Positions 1-5,463 of a stretch of 5,713 nucleotides of DNA are shown here, one piece after another. Made by a program: the position numbers and the translations under genes. This stretch comes from Candidatus Omnitrophota bacterium (GTDB lineage Bacteria > Omnitrophota > Gorgyraeia > Kaelpiales > Kaelpiaceae): NCBI GenBank assembly GCA_028717465.1, contig JAQUNS010000051.1:1-5713 (forward strand). Reading direction: 5' to 3'. Position 1 is the stretch's first letter. Each line of letters starts with the position of its first letter. Under the pieces are notes generated by a model. The model was not told where the DNA came from. It was given only the letters and a program-made list of their open reading frames with translations, and made no database searches.

Positions 1-1
1 A

Positions 2-640
2 GAAGTGGTAAAGCTGGATGTTAAATATCCGCAAGGAGCCGAGAAGCAGCTGGTTGATTCTCTGCTGTCTCGGCAGGTTCCGCCGGGCGGGCTTCCTTAT
101 GATGTCGGGGCATTAGTCCAGAATGTCGCAACCTGTTTTGCGATATACGAAGCTGTTTATAAAGAAAAGCCTTTAATAGAAAGGTATGTTACTCTCGCCG
201 GGGACTGCCTTAAAAATCCAGGTGTATACCTTTTAAGAATAGGAGCTCTTGTTTCGGACATAGCAGAGGCTGCAGGCGGTTTTAAAAAAGAACCCGGAAA
301 AATTATTTTCGGAGGCCCTATGATGGGTATTGCTCAAAGCTCGCTGGATACCCCGGTTATTAAAGGGACGTCCGGAATACTGTTTTTATCAAAAGATTTC
401 ACAAAAGAGCATAAAGAGTATTCTTGCATAAAGTGTGCCAGGTGTGTTGACTCCTGCCCGATGAACCTTCTGCCGGTCAAGATAGCCCATTTTGTAAAAC
501 ACAAAAAAATGGATTTGCTGCAGGAGTATAATATTACAGACTGTATTGAATGCGGGTGCTGCCAGTATCTCTGTCCTTCCAGGATACCGCTTGTGGATTT
601 TATTAAGCTGGGCAAAAATTATCTGAAAAACAAAAAATAG
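2..640 (+). CDS. rnfC: RnfC, electron transport complex subunit C (5'-truncated by the window edge)
   Basis: This is the C-terminal half of RnfC, the peripheral NADH-side subunit of the Rnf ferredoxin:NAD+ oxidoreductase. The reading frame is open at the left edge; GTG at 5 is an internal codon, not a start. Counting that GTG as residue 1, the protein has the family's KYPQGAEKQL segment (8-17), an SLBB-like stretch around 62-90, a GGPMMG motif near 103, and two 4Fe-4S motifs: C141-x2-C144-x2-C147-x3-C151-P and C180-x2-C183-x2-C186-x3-C190-P. About 212 residues are present, against roughly 430 or more in full family members, so the N-terminal flavin/NADH-binding part lies upstream. The stop is one base before rnfD, consistent with an operon. 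The family call is firm. Whether the complex pumps Na+ or H+ cannot be read from this fragment. Confidence 0.96.
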   Translation, partial: EVVKLDVKYPQGAEKQLVDSLLSRQVPPGGLPYDVGALVQNVATCFAIYEAVYKEKPLIERYVTLAGDCLKNPGVYLLRIGALVSDIAEAAGGFKKEPGKIIFGGPMMGIAQSSLDTPVIKGTSGILFLSKDFTKEHKEYSCIKCARCVDSCPMNLLPVKIAHFVKHKKMDLLQEYNITDCIECGCCQYLCPSRIPLVDFIKLGKNYLKNKK

Positions 641-641
641 A

Positions 642-1586
642 ATGGAAAAATCAAAGCTTATCATATCCGGTTCTCCCCACATAAATGCCTCTATCGGTTT
701 GCGCTACAATATGTGGAATGTGGTTATAGCCCTTATTCCGGCGCTCTCTGTCAGCGTCTATTTCTTCGGGCTTAACTCTGTACGTGTTGTATTAATAGCA
801 ATAGCGGCATGTTTATTGACAGAGTTTATTTTTTTAAAACTCCGCAAAAGAGCACCTGATTTATTAGACGGCTCCTGCGTTGTTACAGCGCTGCTCTATG
901 CTCTTATATTGCCGGCTGGATTGCCTTCCTGGATGGTTGCTCTGGGCGGTATTTTTGCTGTTGTTTTCGGTAAGCATGTTTTTGGAGGGCTGGGCTTTAA
1001 TATATTTAACCCTGCTTTGGTGGGCAGAGCTTTTCTTGTTGCCGCATACCCTGTTGCAATGACTGCTTATCCGCCTGTCTATAACAGTGCCTGCGATGCT
1101 GTAACTTCTGCTACGCCTTTAGGCCTGGCTAAGTTTAGCGCTGCGATTACTCCTATAAGGGATCTTTTTTGGGGTAGCATCTCCGGCTCTTTAGGCGAGA
1201 CCTGCGCTTTTGCGCTTATACTGGGAGCGGCCTACCTTTTAATTGCCGGAGTAATTAAGATTAGGGTGCCTCTTTATATAATATTGAGCTATGGTTTTTT
1301 GCAGGGAGTGTTCTGGTTGATAAATCCGGTAAAATTTTACAGCCCGTTATTCGGGATCTTATCCGGCGGTTTTTTGATAGGAGCCCTGTTTATGGCTACT
1401 GATCCGGTTACCAGCCCTGTAACAAAAAAGGGCAGGTGTGTTTTTGGAATAGGCATAGGCCTGATAGTCTTTATCATCAGGAGTTTCTCCGGGCTTCCGG
1501 AAGGAATGATGTACTCGATTTTAATTATGAACTCTTTTTCCCCCTTAATAAACAGATTGACTCTTCCCCGGAGATTTGGCAGATGA
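642..1586 (+). CDS. rnfD: RnfD, membrane subunit with predicted covalent FMN
   Basis: This is an integral membrane subunit of the Rnf complex, homologous to NqrB, expected to carry electrons through a covalently bound FMN and to take part in ion translocation. The 314-residue protein has about nine or ten hydrophobic segments, the first at roughly 25-43. It contains the conserved GGLGFNIFNPAL segment (115-126) and the flavinylation motif TSATPL, in which Thr158 is the predicted phosphoester attachment site. Attachment needs an ApbE flavin transferase, which is not encoded in this window. ATG at 642 follows the rnfC stop by one base, with no clear Shine-Dalgarno sequence, so translation probably depends on coupling to rnfC. 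The stop overlaps the rnfG start (ATGA, 1583-1586). Length and motifs are normal for the family, and nothing suggests damage. Confidence 0.97.
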   Translation: MEKSKLIISGSPHINASIGLRYNMWNVVIALIPALSVSVYFFGLNSVRVVLIAIAACLLTEFIFLKLRKRAPDLLDGSCVVTALLYALILPAGLPSWMVALGGIFAVVFGKHVFGGLGFNIFNPALVGRAFLVAAYPVAMTAYPPVYNSACDAVTSATPLGLAKFSAAITPIRDLFWGSISGSLGETCAFALILGAAYLLIAGVIKIRVPLYIILSYGFLQGVFWLINPVKFYSPLFGILSGGFLIGALFMATDPVTSPVTKKGRCVFGIGIGLIVFIIRSFSGLPEGMMYSILIMNSFSPLINRLTLPRRFGR

Positions 1587-2134
1587 GAGTCTTGCTCAAA
1601 ATGAATATTGTTTTAGCGGCCGTAGCTTCTCTGTCCGGATTTCTGCTTGCTTTTGTTAGCGCAAAGTCCGACTTTAAGATTAAAGAAAACCAGAAAAAAG
1701 AGATAGAGCGTGCAATATCGGATCTAATGCCAGGATTTAACAGTTTTGCAGTTCAAGATATTAAGTCTTATCAGGTATTTTCTGTTTTTGACGGATTTTC
1801 AAAGCAGCTTGGCTATGTCTTAGCGGCATCCGGCAGCGGTTATCAGGGCGAAATAAAACTGCTAATAGCCTTAAATTACAATCTTGAGGTTATCACCGGA
1901 ATAAGGATCATAGAGAATGTCGAAACTCCCGGCCTGGGCGCCAAAATAGCGGACAGTTTTTTTACAGACCGGTTTAAAGGCCTTAAAACTTCCGCTAAAA
2001 TAAGCTGTTTTAAATCTCAAGGCTCTTTATCCGATAATAGTGTCCAGGCTATTACCGGCGCTACGATCTCCTCTGCCAGTGTTTCTTCTATTGTAAATAG
2101 GGCTTTAAGCGATGTTGTTCCGGAGTTAAAGTAA
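1583..2134 (+). CDS. rnfG: RnfG, FMN-binding subunit
   Basis: RnfG is a membrane-anchored Rnf subunit with one covalently bound FMN on the outer face of the membrane, homologous to NqrC. I chose ATG 1583, giving 183 residues, because it overlaps the rnfD stop as ATGA, has a GGAG element at 1570-1573, and puts a single hydrophobic anchor at residues 7-27, as the family requires. The frame is open further upstream to 1436, but that stretch lies inside rnfD and encodes nothing family-like. The FMN-binding domain shows ETPGLG (114-119) and the flavinylation motif ITGATISS, with Thr161 as the predicted FMN acceptor. The gene ends one base before rnfE. RnfD and RnfG would both depend on the same ApbE enzyme. 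Confidence 0.96.
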   Translation: MRVLLKMNIVLAAVASLSGFLLAFVSAKSDFKIKENQKKEIERAISDLMPGFNSFAVQDIKSYQVFSVFDGFSKQLGYVLAASGSGYQGEIKLLIALNYNLEVITGIRIIENVETPGLGAKIADSFFTDRFKGLKTSAKISCFKSQGSLSDNSVQAITGATISSASVSSIVNRALSDVVPELK

Positions 2135-2135
2135 T

Positions 2136-2732
2136 ATGGATAAAAATTTCTTTGAATTTAAAAAAGGCTTTCTTCAACAGAACCCTGTTTTGGTCCAGCT
2201 TTTAGGATTATGCCCGGCTTTGGCGGTAACAACATCTGCCGTCAATGCTTTGACTATGGGTTTAGCCGTAATATTTGTTTTGCTATCATCTACTTTTATA
2301 GTATCTGTTATAAAAAGATTGGTTCCTAGCCAGGTCAGGATTGCGGCGTTTACTGTGATAATTGCTACTTTTGTGACTATTGCCGATCTTTTTCTGAAAG
2401 CCTGGTTCCCCCAGATAAGCAAATCTTTAGGCCCTTACGTTCCGCTCATTGTCGTCAACTGTATAATACTGGGACGCTGCGAAGCTTTTGCTTCTAAAAG
2501 CAGTATTTTTAAAACTATTCTGGACTCTTTTGGCATGGGGATGGGGTTTACATTTGCTCTTTTAATTTTAGGAAGTTTCAGGGAAATCCTAGGCAGCGGC
2601 ACTATTTTTAATATCGCAGTGCTACCGCAATCCTATCAGCCCATGCTTATTATGATACTTCCCGCAGGTGCTTTTTTAGGGCTCGGGATGATGGTCGGAT
2701 TTATGAATTTTTTTGTGAATAAGAAAAAATGA
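2136..2732 (+). CDS. rnfE: RnfE, membrane subunit
   Basis: RnfE is one of two homologous six-helix membrane subunits (with RnfA) that sit in opposite topologies and share an intramembrane 2Fe-2S cluster. The 198-residue protein begins with a short polar segment, followed by LLGLCPALAVTTSA with Cys26. The second half-site, VNCIILGRCEAFA, has Cys109. These two cysteines match the cluster ligand positions known in the RnfA/RnfE and NqrD/NqrE families. C115 is a further conserved-looking cysteine. A GSFREILGSG segment near 146-155 is also typical of RnfE. The start follows the rnfG stop after one base, with a weak GGAG at 2122-2125. The end overlaps the rnfA start (ATGA, 2729-2732). NqrD is the closest alternative, but the rnfC/D/G context excludes it. 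Confidence 0.96.
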   Translation: MDKNFFEFKKGFLQQNPVLVQLLGLCPALAVTTSAVNALTMGLAVIFVLLSSTFIVSVIKRLVPSQVRIAAFTVIIATFVTIADLFLKAWFPQISKSLGPYVPLIVVNCIILGRCEAFASKSSIFKTILDSFGMGMGFTFALLILGSFREILGSGTIFNIAVLPQSYQPMLIMILPAGAFLGLGMMVGFMNFFVNKKK

Positions 2733-3307
2733 AATTATTATTTATTTTTATCTCGGCTGCTGTTGTCAACAATTTCGTGCTCAGTTATTTTTTAGGGATC
2801 TGCCCTTTTTTAGGGGTCTCCAGAAAGCTTAGTTCGGCTATCGGCATGGGTTGTGCGGTTACTTTTGTCATGGTCCTTACCTCTGTTACAACCTGGCTTT
2901 TATACCATAAATTGCTTCTGCCTTTTGAAATGGCCTATCTGCAGTACGTGATATTCATACTTGTTATAGCATCTTTAGTCCAGATGGTTGAGATGTTTGT
3001 AAAAAAAACATCGCCTGCGCTCTATCAGGCTTTAGGGATATACCTTCCTCTCATTACGACAAACTGCGCTATATTGGGGCTTGCTCTTTTTATGGTTCTT
3101 AAAAATTATAATTTTATCCAGAGCATTATTTTTGCTTTAGGAGCCGGCCTTGGTTTTACCATGGCTTTACTGATTATGGCCGGCATAAGAGAGGATCTCG
3201 ATATTGCAGATCTGCCTGAGGCTTTAAAAGGAGCCGGTATTGCTCTTATCATAGCGGGATTGCTTGCGCTATCTTTTATGGGTTTTTCAGGTTTGCTTTC
3301 AATTTAA
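2729..3307 (+). CDS. rnfA: RnfA, membrane subunit
   Basis: RnfA is the partner of RnfE in the membrane core of the Rnf complex. The 192-residue, strongly hydrophobic protein contains the signature NNFVLSYFLGICPFLGVS (14-31) with Cys25, and ITTNCAILG with Cys113. These are the expected ligands of the 2Fe-2S cluster shared with RnfE. A MAGIREDLD segment near 150-158 is also family-typical. ATG 2729 overlaps the rnfE stop and no Shine-Dalgarno sequence is visible, so translation is probably coupled. Many rnf operons place rnfB directly after rnfA. Here the next gene, 6 nt downstream, is instead an FAH-family enzyme, which suggests that rnfB precedes rnfC or lies elsewhere. Confidence 0.96.
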   Translation: MKLLFIFISAAVVNNFVLSYFLGICPFLGVSRKLSSAIGMGCAVTFVMVLTSVTTWLLYHKLLLPFEMAYLQYVIFILVIASLVQMVEMFVKKTSPALYQALGIYLPLITTNCAILGLALFMVLKNYNFIQSIIFALGAGLGFTMALLIMAGIREDLDIADLPEALKGAGIALIIAGLLALSFMGFSGLLSI

Positions 3308-3313
3308 AATTTC

Positions 3314-4069
3314 ATGAAGATACTCAGGGTTTTATATCAAGGCAAGCCGGAATGGGCAGCCTTATCCGGAAAAATATTAAAACTACTGGAAAGTGATCCC
3401 TATCAAAATCTGAAGTTTGCTAAAGATATATCTTTAGACCAGGTTAAAGTGCTCTCTCCTGTTGAGCCCGGCAAAATAGTTTTAGCCGGCCTCAACTATC
3501 TAGACCATGCTAAAGAGCTTAATATGGAGATACCCCAAGAGCCGGTTATTTTTTTAAAGCCGCCCAGCTCTGTAATTGGGGATAATGAAAATATCGTCTA
3601 TCCTGATTCAGTAACCAGGCTGGACTATGAAGCCGAACTTGCGCTTGTCATAAAAAAAACCTGCAAAAAAGTTCCCCGGGAGCATGTTTTTGATTATATA
3701 TTAGGTTACACCTGCCTTAACGATGTAACCGCGCGCGATCTCCAGAAAAAAGATATCCAGTGGACACGGGCAAAGTCGTTTGATACTTTTTCACCCATCG
3801 GCCCCTGGATAGAGACAGAGCTCCCTGTAGAGAATTTAAAAATAGAGAGCTTCTTAAACGGCAAATTAAAGCAGAGCTCCTCGACGGCCAATTTCATATT
3901 TTCAGTTCCTGAACTTATCGCGTTTATATCTAAAATCATGACTCTCTATCCCGGTGATGTGGTATCGACCGGGACCCCGCCCGGTGTAGGCAGCATGAGC
4001 ATAGGCGATAGGGTGGAAGTCTCGATAGAAGGTATAGGCATCCTGCGCAACTCAGTAACCTCCTCCTAA
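3314..4069 (+). CDS. FAH-superfamily hydrolase/decarboxylase, FAHD1-like
   Basis: This is a cytosolic Mg2+/Mn2+-dependent enzyme of the fumarylacetoacetate hydrolase superfamily, which handles 2-keto acids such as acylpyruvates, oxaloacetate and homoprotocatechuate-pathway intermediates. The 251-residue protein starts with the short N-terminal domain usual in bacterial members. The catalytic domain begins at GLNYLDHAKEL (59-69), where His65/Glu68 match the FAHD1 catalytic dyad. Metal ligands are Glu106 and Glu108 (DYEAELAL) and Asp137 (NDVTARDLQ). Gln144 and Lys154 (WTRAKSFD) fit further active-site positions, and GTPPGVG is present near the C-terminus. The spacing of dyad to ligands agrees with FAHD1, except that the loop before Lys154 is about four residues shorter. 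The substrate is not determined; acylpyruvase, oxaloacetate decarboxylase or tautomerase, and HpaG-type isomerase are all possible. The gene lies 6 nt after rnfA and is probably co-transcribed. Its last codons (VTSS and stop) lie inside a C-rich arm of the repeat module that follows. Confidence 0.92.
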   Translation: MKILRVLYQGKPEWAALSGKILKLLESDPYQNLKFAKDISLDQVKVLSPVEPGKIVLAGLNYLDHAKELNMEIPQEPVIFLKPPSSVIGDNENIVYPDSVTRLDYEAELALVIKKTCKKVPREHVFDYILGYTCLNDVTARDLQKKDIQWTRAKSFDTFSPIGPWIETELPVENLKIESFLNGKLKQSSSTANFIFSVPELIAFISKIMTLYPGDVVSTGTPPGVGSMSIGDRVEVSIEGIGILRNSVTSS

Positions 4070-4080
4070 TCCGCCCCCTA
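4058..4080 (+). repeat. C-rich left arm of imperfect inverted repeat around the repeat module
   Basis: The arm begins with ACCTCC and contains CCGCCCC. Compared with the reverse complement of 4187-4209, it matches at 16 of 23 positions without gaps, including both of those blocks in the same register. It covers the last four codons and the stop of the FAH-family gene. Low-complexity G/C runs could produce part of this match by chance, so a real boundary is only inferred. Confidence 0.4.
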
Positions 4081-4092
4081 TTTCCGCAGCTC

Positions 4093-4119
4093 ACCTAGTT
4101 CCGCGGCGTCGGCGGAAAA
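4093..4119 (+). repeat. REP-like hairpin repeat, copy 1
   Basis: This is one of two direct copies. It reads ACCTAG, then a 21-base core that is identical in both copies and runs from TTCCGC to GCGGAAAA. TTCCGC and GCGGAA form a 6-bp stem around the 7-base loop GGCGTCG. A partial, diverged half-copy (TTCCGCAGC, 4082-4090) lies just upstream. The GC-rich core stands out against AT-rich surroundings. By position next to a RAYT transposase gene it is a candidate REP element, but it lacks an obvious GTAG-type tetranucleotide. Confidence 0.7.
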
Positions 4120-4157
4120 GTATTATGCCTTTATAAAACAAAGCTTTTTACTATTTA

Positions 4158-4185
4158 ACCTAAATTCCGCGGCGTCGGCGGAAAA
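4158..4185 (+). repeat. REP-like hairpin repeat, copy 2
   Basis: This second direct copy has an identical 21-base core at 4165-4185, preceded by ACCTAAA instead of ACCTAG (one substitution and one inserted base). It is separated from copy 1 by a 38-base AT-rich spacer. Its stem can be extended: CCTAAA upstream (4159-4164) can pair with TTTGGG downstream (4187-4192), with one U-G wobble and a 3-base bulge, giving a larger structure than copy 1. It lies about 70 bases before the transposase start. Confidence 0.7.
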
Positions 4186-4186
4186 A

Positions 4187-4209
4187 TTTGGGGCGGGGGC
4201 GGGGGAGGT
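4187..4209 (+). repeat. G-rich right arm with consecutive G runs
   Basis: Runs of 4, 5, 5 and 2 G are separated by single bases, then GGAGGT. The tract is the inverted partner of the C-rich arm at 4058-4080. Such spacing could fold as a two-tier G-quadruplex. A three-tier one would need a fourth run of at least three G, which is absent. The GGAGGT at the end resembles a ribosome binding site, but no start codon follows at a usable distance. Confidence 0.45.
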
Positions 4210-4219
4210 AAATTTTACT

Positions 4220-4232
4220 TTTCACAGTGAAA
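4220..4232 (+). promoter_or_regulatory. Short perfect palindrome upstream of the transposase
   Basis: TTTCAC and GTGAAA form 6-bp arms around a single central A, placed 24 bases before the chosen transposase start and within AT-rich sequence. It could be an operator half-site pair, a small hairpin in the transposase mRNA, or part of the transposase recognition region. Nothing in the sequence decides between these. Confidence 0.25.
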
Positions 4233-4255
4233 TCGCAGTAATAAAATAATTGATT

Positions 4256-4963
4256 ATGAGCAGCAATAGCGGGATTAGCATAAAGGAGGATAGAAATTTC
4301 CCTGCCGGAGAGTTCTGTTATGTTTTTAATAAAAGTATCGCAGGTTTTAAGATATTCAATGATTCGCGGGATATTACAAGAATGAAAGATTTGATTCGAT
4401 ATTATCAAATGAAAGACTGTCCGGTTAAATACTCGCAGCTGATAAAAAAAGAGCAGGTCAGAAAACGCGGATTTAGCGAATATTTTTACTCTAATTTCAT
4501 GGATAAAGAAAAAATAGTTCAGGTTATCGCTTATTGCATTATGCCTACTCATATACATTTCGTCTTAAAACCGCTGGCAGAAGACAGTATCTCTATATTT
4601 ACAAATATAATTTTTAACAGCTACACCCATTATTTTAATGCTAAATATAAAAGAAAAGGCCACTTGCTTGAGACAAGAACAAAAAAATTTTTAATAGAGA
4701 CTGACGAACAGATTCTATGCCTGATTAATTATGTACATCTTAATCCGGCAACTGCCAACATCGTTAAAAGCCCTAAAGAGTGGGCAGGGTCTTCTTGCCT
4801 GGAATATCTTGCCGAAATAAAGGATAAGGAAAAGATCTGCGATTTTGCCGGTATAATAGGTATCAATCCAAACACGTACAGAGAGGCACTGGAAGATAAA
4901 GGTGTTTATCAGAGAGAATTAGCAAAAATAAAATCTTTGTTCTGGTTAAAGCTATGCGATTGA
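4256..4963 (+). CDS. REP-associated-type tyrosine transposase (HUH/Y1, RAYT-like)
   Basis: This is a single-strand DNA nicking and joining enzyme of the Y1 HUH superfamily (IS200-like fold, RAYT branch). From ATG 4256 it has 235 residues. The HUH motif is His99-Ile-His101 in MPTHIHFVL. The catalytic tyrosine is Tyr159 in INYVHLNP, aligning with Tyr115 of E. coli TnpA-REP (VDYIYINP). The early FNKSIAGFKIFN segment, the central KRKGHLLETRTKKF and the following KEWAGSS are all typical of RAYT-type proteins, as is the C-terminal extension of about 60 residues. All catalytic residues are intact. An in-frame TAA at 4247-4249 limits the start to TTG 4250 or ATG 4256; neither has a good Shine-Dalgarno sequence, so expression may be low. 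Two REP-like hairpin repeats lie just upstream. There is no accompanying TnpB and there are no clear insertion-sequence ends, so this is likely a resident REP-type gene rather than an IS200/IS605 element. Confidence 0.88.
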   Translation: MSSNSGISIKEDRNFPAGEFCYVFNKSIAGFKIFNDSRDITRMKDLIRYYQMKDCPVKYSQLIKKEQVRKRGFSEYFYSNFMDKEKIVQVIAYCIMPTHIHFVLKPLAEDSISIFTNIIFNSYTHYFNAKYKRKGHLLETRTKKFLIETDEQILCLINYVHLNPATANIVKSPKEWAGSSCLEYLAEIKDKEKICDFAGIIGINPNTYREALEDKGVYQRELAKIKSLFWLKLCD

Positions 4964-4987
4964 TTTTTTCTGGAAAATATGTAAAAT
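4960..4987 (+). promoter_or_regulatory. Candidate sigma-70-type promoter for def
   Basis: TTGATT (4960-4965, four of six consensus bases) and TAAAAT (4982-4987, five of six) are separated by 16 bases, with TG directly before the -10. Transcription would start near 4994, leaving a leader of about 26 bases before def. The -35 box overlaps the stop codon of the transposase gene. This is a consensus match only; AT-rich DNA gives such matches often. Confidence 0.35.
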
Positions 4988-5019
4988 CTTATATTCGGTT
5001 TGACGGATAAAATATTGAA

Positions 5020-5460
5020 ATGAAAAATTTGAAAATTGTAACTTTCCCTGATCCCAGCTTAAGGTCTAACTGTTCTAGCTTAGAGCGGGTAAGCAAAGAA
5101 GATGCCGAACTACTCGAGGACATGGTCTATACTATGAAAAATAGCGGCGGTATAGGACTTGCTGGACCACAGGTTGGCATTCTTAAAAAAATGATTGTGG
5201 CTTCTGACGGAAAGAACAGGATAATAAAGCTTGTCAATCCTCAGATAATAGCTCAAAAAGGTTTCACTGTTATGGCCGAAGGCTGCCTTAGCCTGCCCAA
5301 TGAAGTTGTAGAAGTAGAGCGTTTTTATAAGGTCATAGTTAAGGGTATAAATGAGAATAATAAGTTATCTAAAATAAAGGCCAAAGGACTGTTGGCCAGA
5401 GTTTTGCAGCATGAGATAGACCATTTGTCCGGTAAGCTCATTATAGATTACAGGAGGTAG
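5020..5460 (+). CDS. def: Peptide deformylase
   Basis: This metalloenzyme removes the N-formyl group from the initiator methionine of nascent proteins. All three family motifs are present in the 146-residue protein: motif 1 GIGLAGPQVG (44-53), motif 2 EGCLSLP with metal ligand Cys89, and motif 3 QHEIDHLSGK with ligands His131 and His135 and catalytic Glu132. Motif 1 has Gly49 where most enzymes have Ala (GLAAPQ), a mild variant. Length is at the short end for the family, with a brief C-terminus after motif 3. ATG 5020 starts at the conserved KIVTFPDPSLR region, and no strong Shine-Dalgarno sequence precedes it. The next gene's ribosome binding site overlaps its stop codon, indicating co-transcription with the FmdB-family gene. 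The common partner fmt does not appear in the part of the cluster visible here. Confidence 0.97.
   Translation: MKNLKIVTFPDPSLRSNCSSLERVSKEDAELLEDMVYTMKNSGGIGLAGPQVGILKKMIVASDGKNRIIKLVNPQIIAQKGFTVMAEGCLSLPNEVVEVERFYKVIVKGINENNKLSKIKAKGLLARVLQHEIDHLSGKLIIDYRR
5452..5458 (+). promoter_or_regulatory. Shine-Dalgarno site of the FmdB gene, overlapping the def stop
   Basis: AGGAGGT is a near-perfect complement to the 16S rRNA 3' end, five bases before ATG 5464. It lies in the last codons of def and shares its final T with the TAG stop. It is by far the best ribosome binding site in the window and fixes the FmdB start. Confidence 0.85.
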
Positions 5461-5463
5461 CCT

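Noticed and set aside
334..682. Minus-strand open frames opposite rnfC
   Set aside because: They are antisense to the iron-sulfur region of rnfC and show no domain. Similar shadows opposite rnfE, the FAH-family gene and def were rejected for the same reason.
1436..1582. In-frame upstream extension of rnfG to an alternative GTG-like or ATG start
   Set aside because: This stretch lies entirely inside rnfD in another frame and encodes no family-like residues. ATG 1583 has the ATGA overlap, a GGAG element and the correct N-terminal membrane anchor.
4093..4185. CRISPR array
   Set aside because: There are only two repeat units with one AT-rich spacer, the repeats are hairpin-forming, and the neighbouring gene is a RAYT rather than a cas gene.
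4093..4192. Rho-independent terminator for the rnf-FAH transcript formed by the hairpin repeats
   Set aside because: Both stems are followed by A-rich or AAATTTGGGG sequence rather than a T run on the + strand, and no T run follows on the minus strand either. They may still stabilise the mRNA 3' end.
4204..4232. GGAGGT at 4204-4209 as the ribosome binding site of a small gene
   Set aside because: The first possible start, GTG at 4227, is 17 bases away and its frame closes after four codons.
4160..4558. Minus-strand open frame of 132 codons across the repeats and the transposase start
   Set aside because: It covers the repeat DNA and the antisense of the transposase, has no recognisable motif and no credible ribosome binding site. 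The + strand protein has clear HUH and tyrosine motifs.
4256..4963. Transposase gene as part of an IS200/IS605 insertion sequence
   Set aside because: The motif style (tyrosine in the YVHLNP context, no TnpB, no subterminal end structures after the gene) fits the RAYT branch better.
4940..4969. Terminator after the transposase (T run at 4964-4969)
   Set aside because: No convincing GC-rich stem precedes the T run; only a 4-bp CTTT/AAAG pairing can be drawn.
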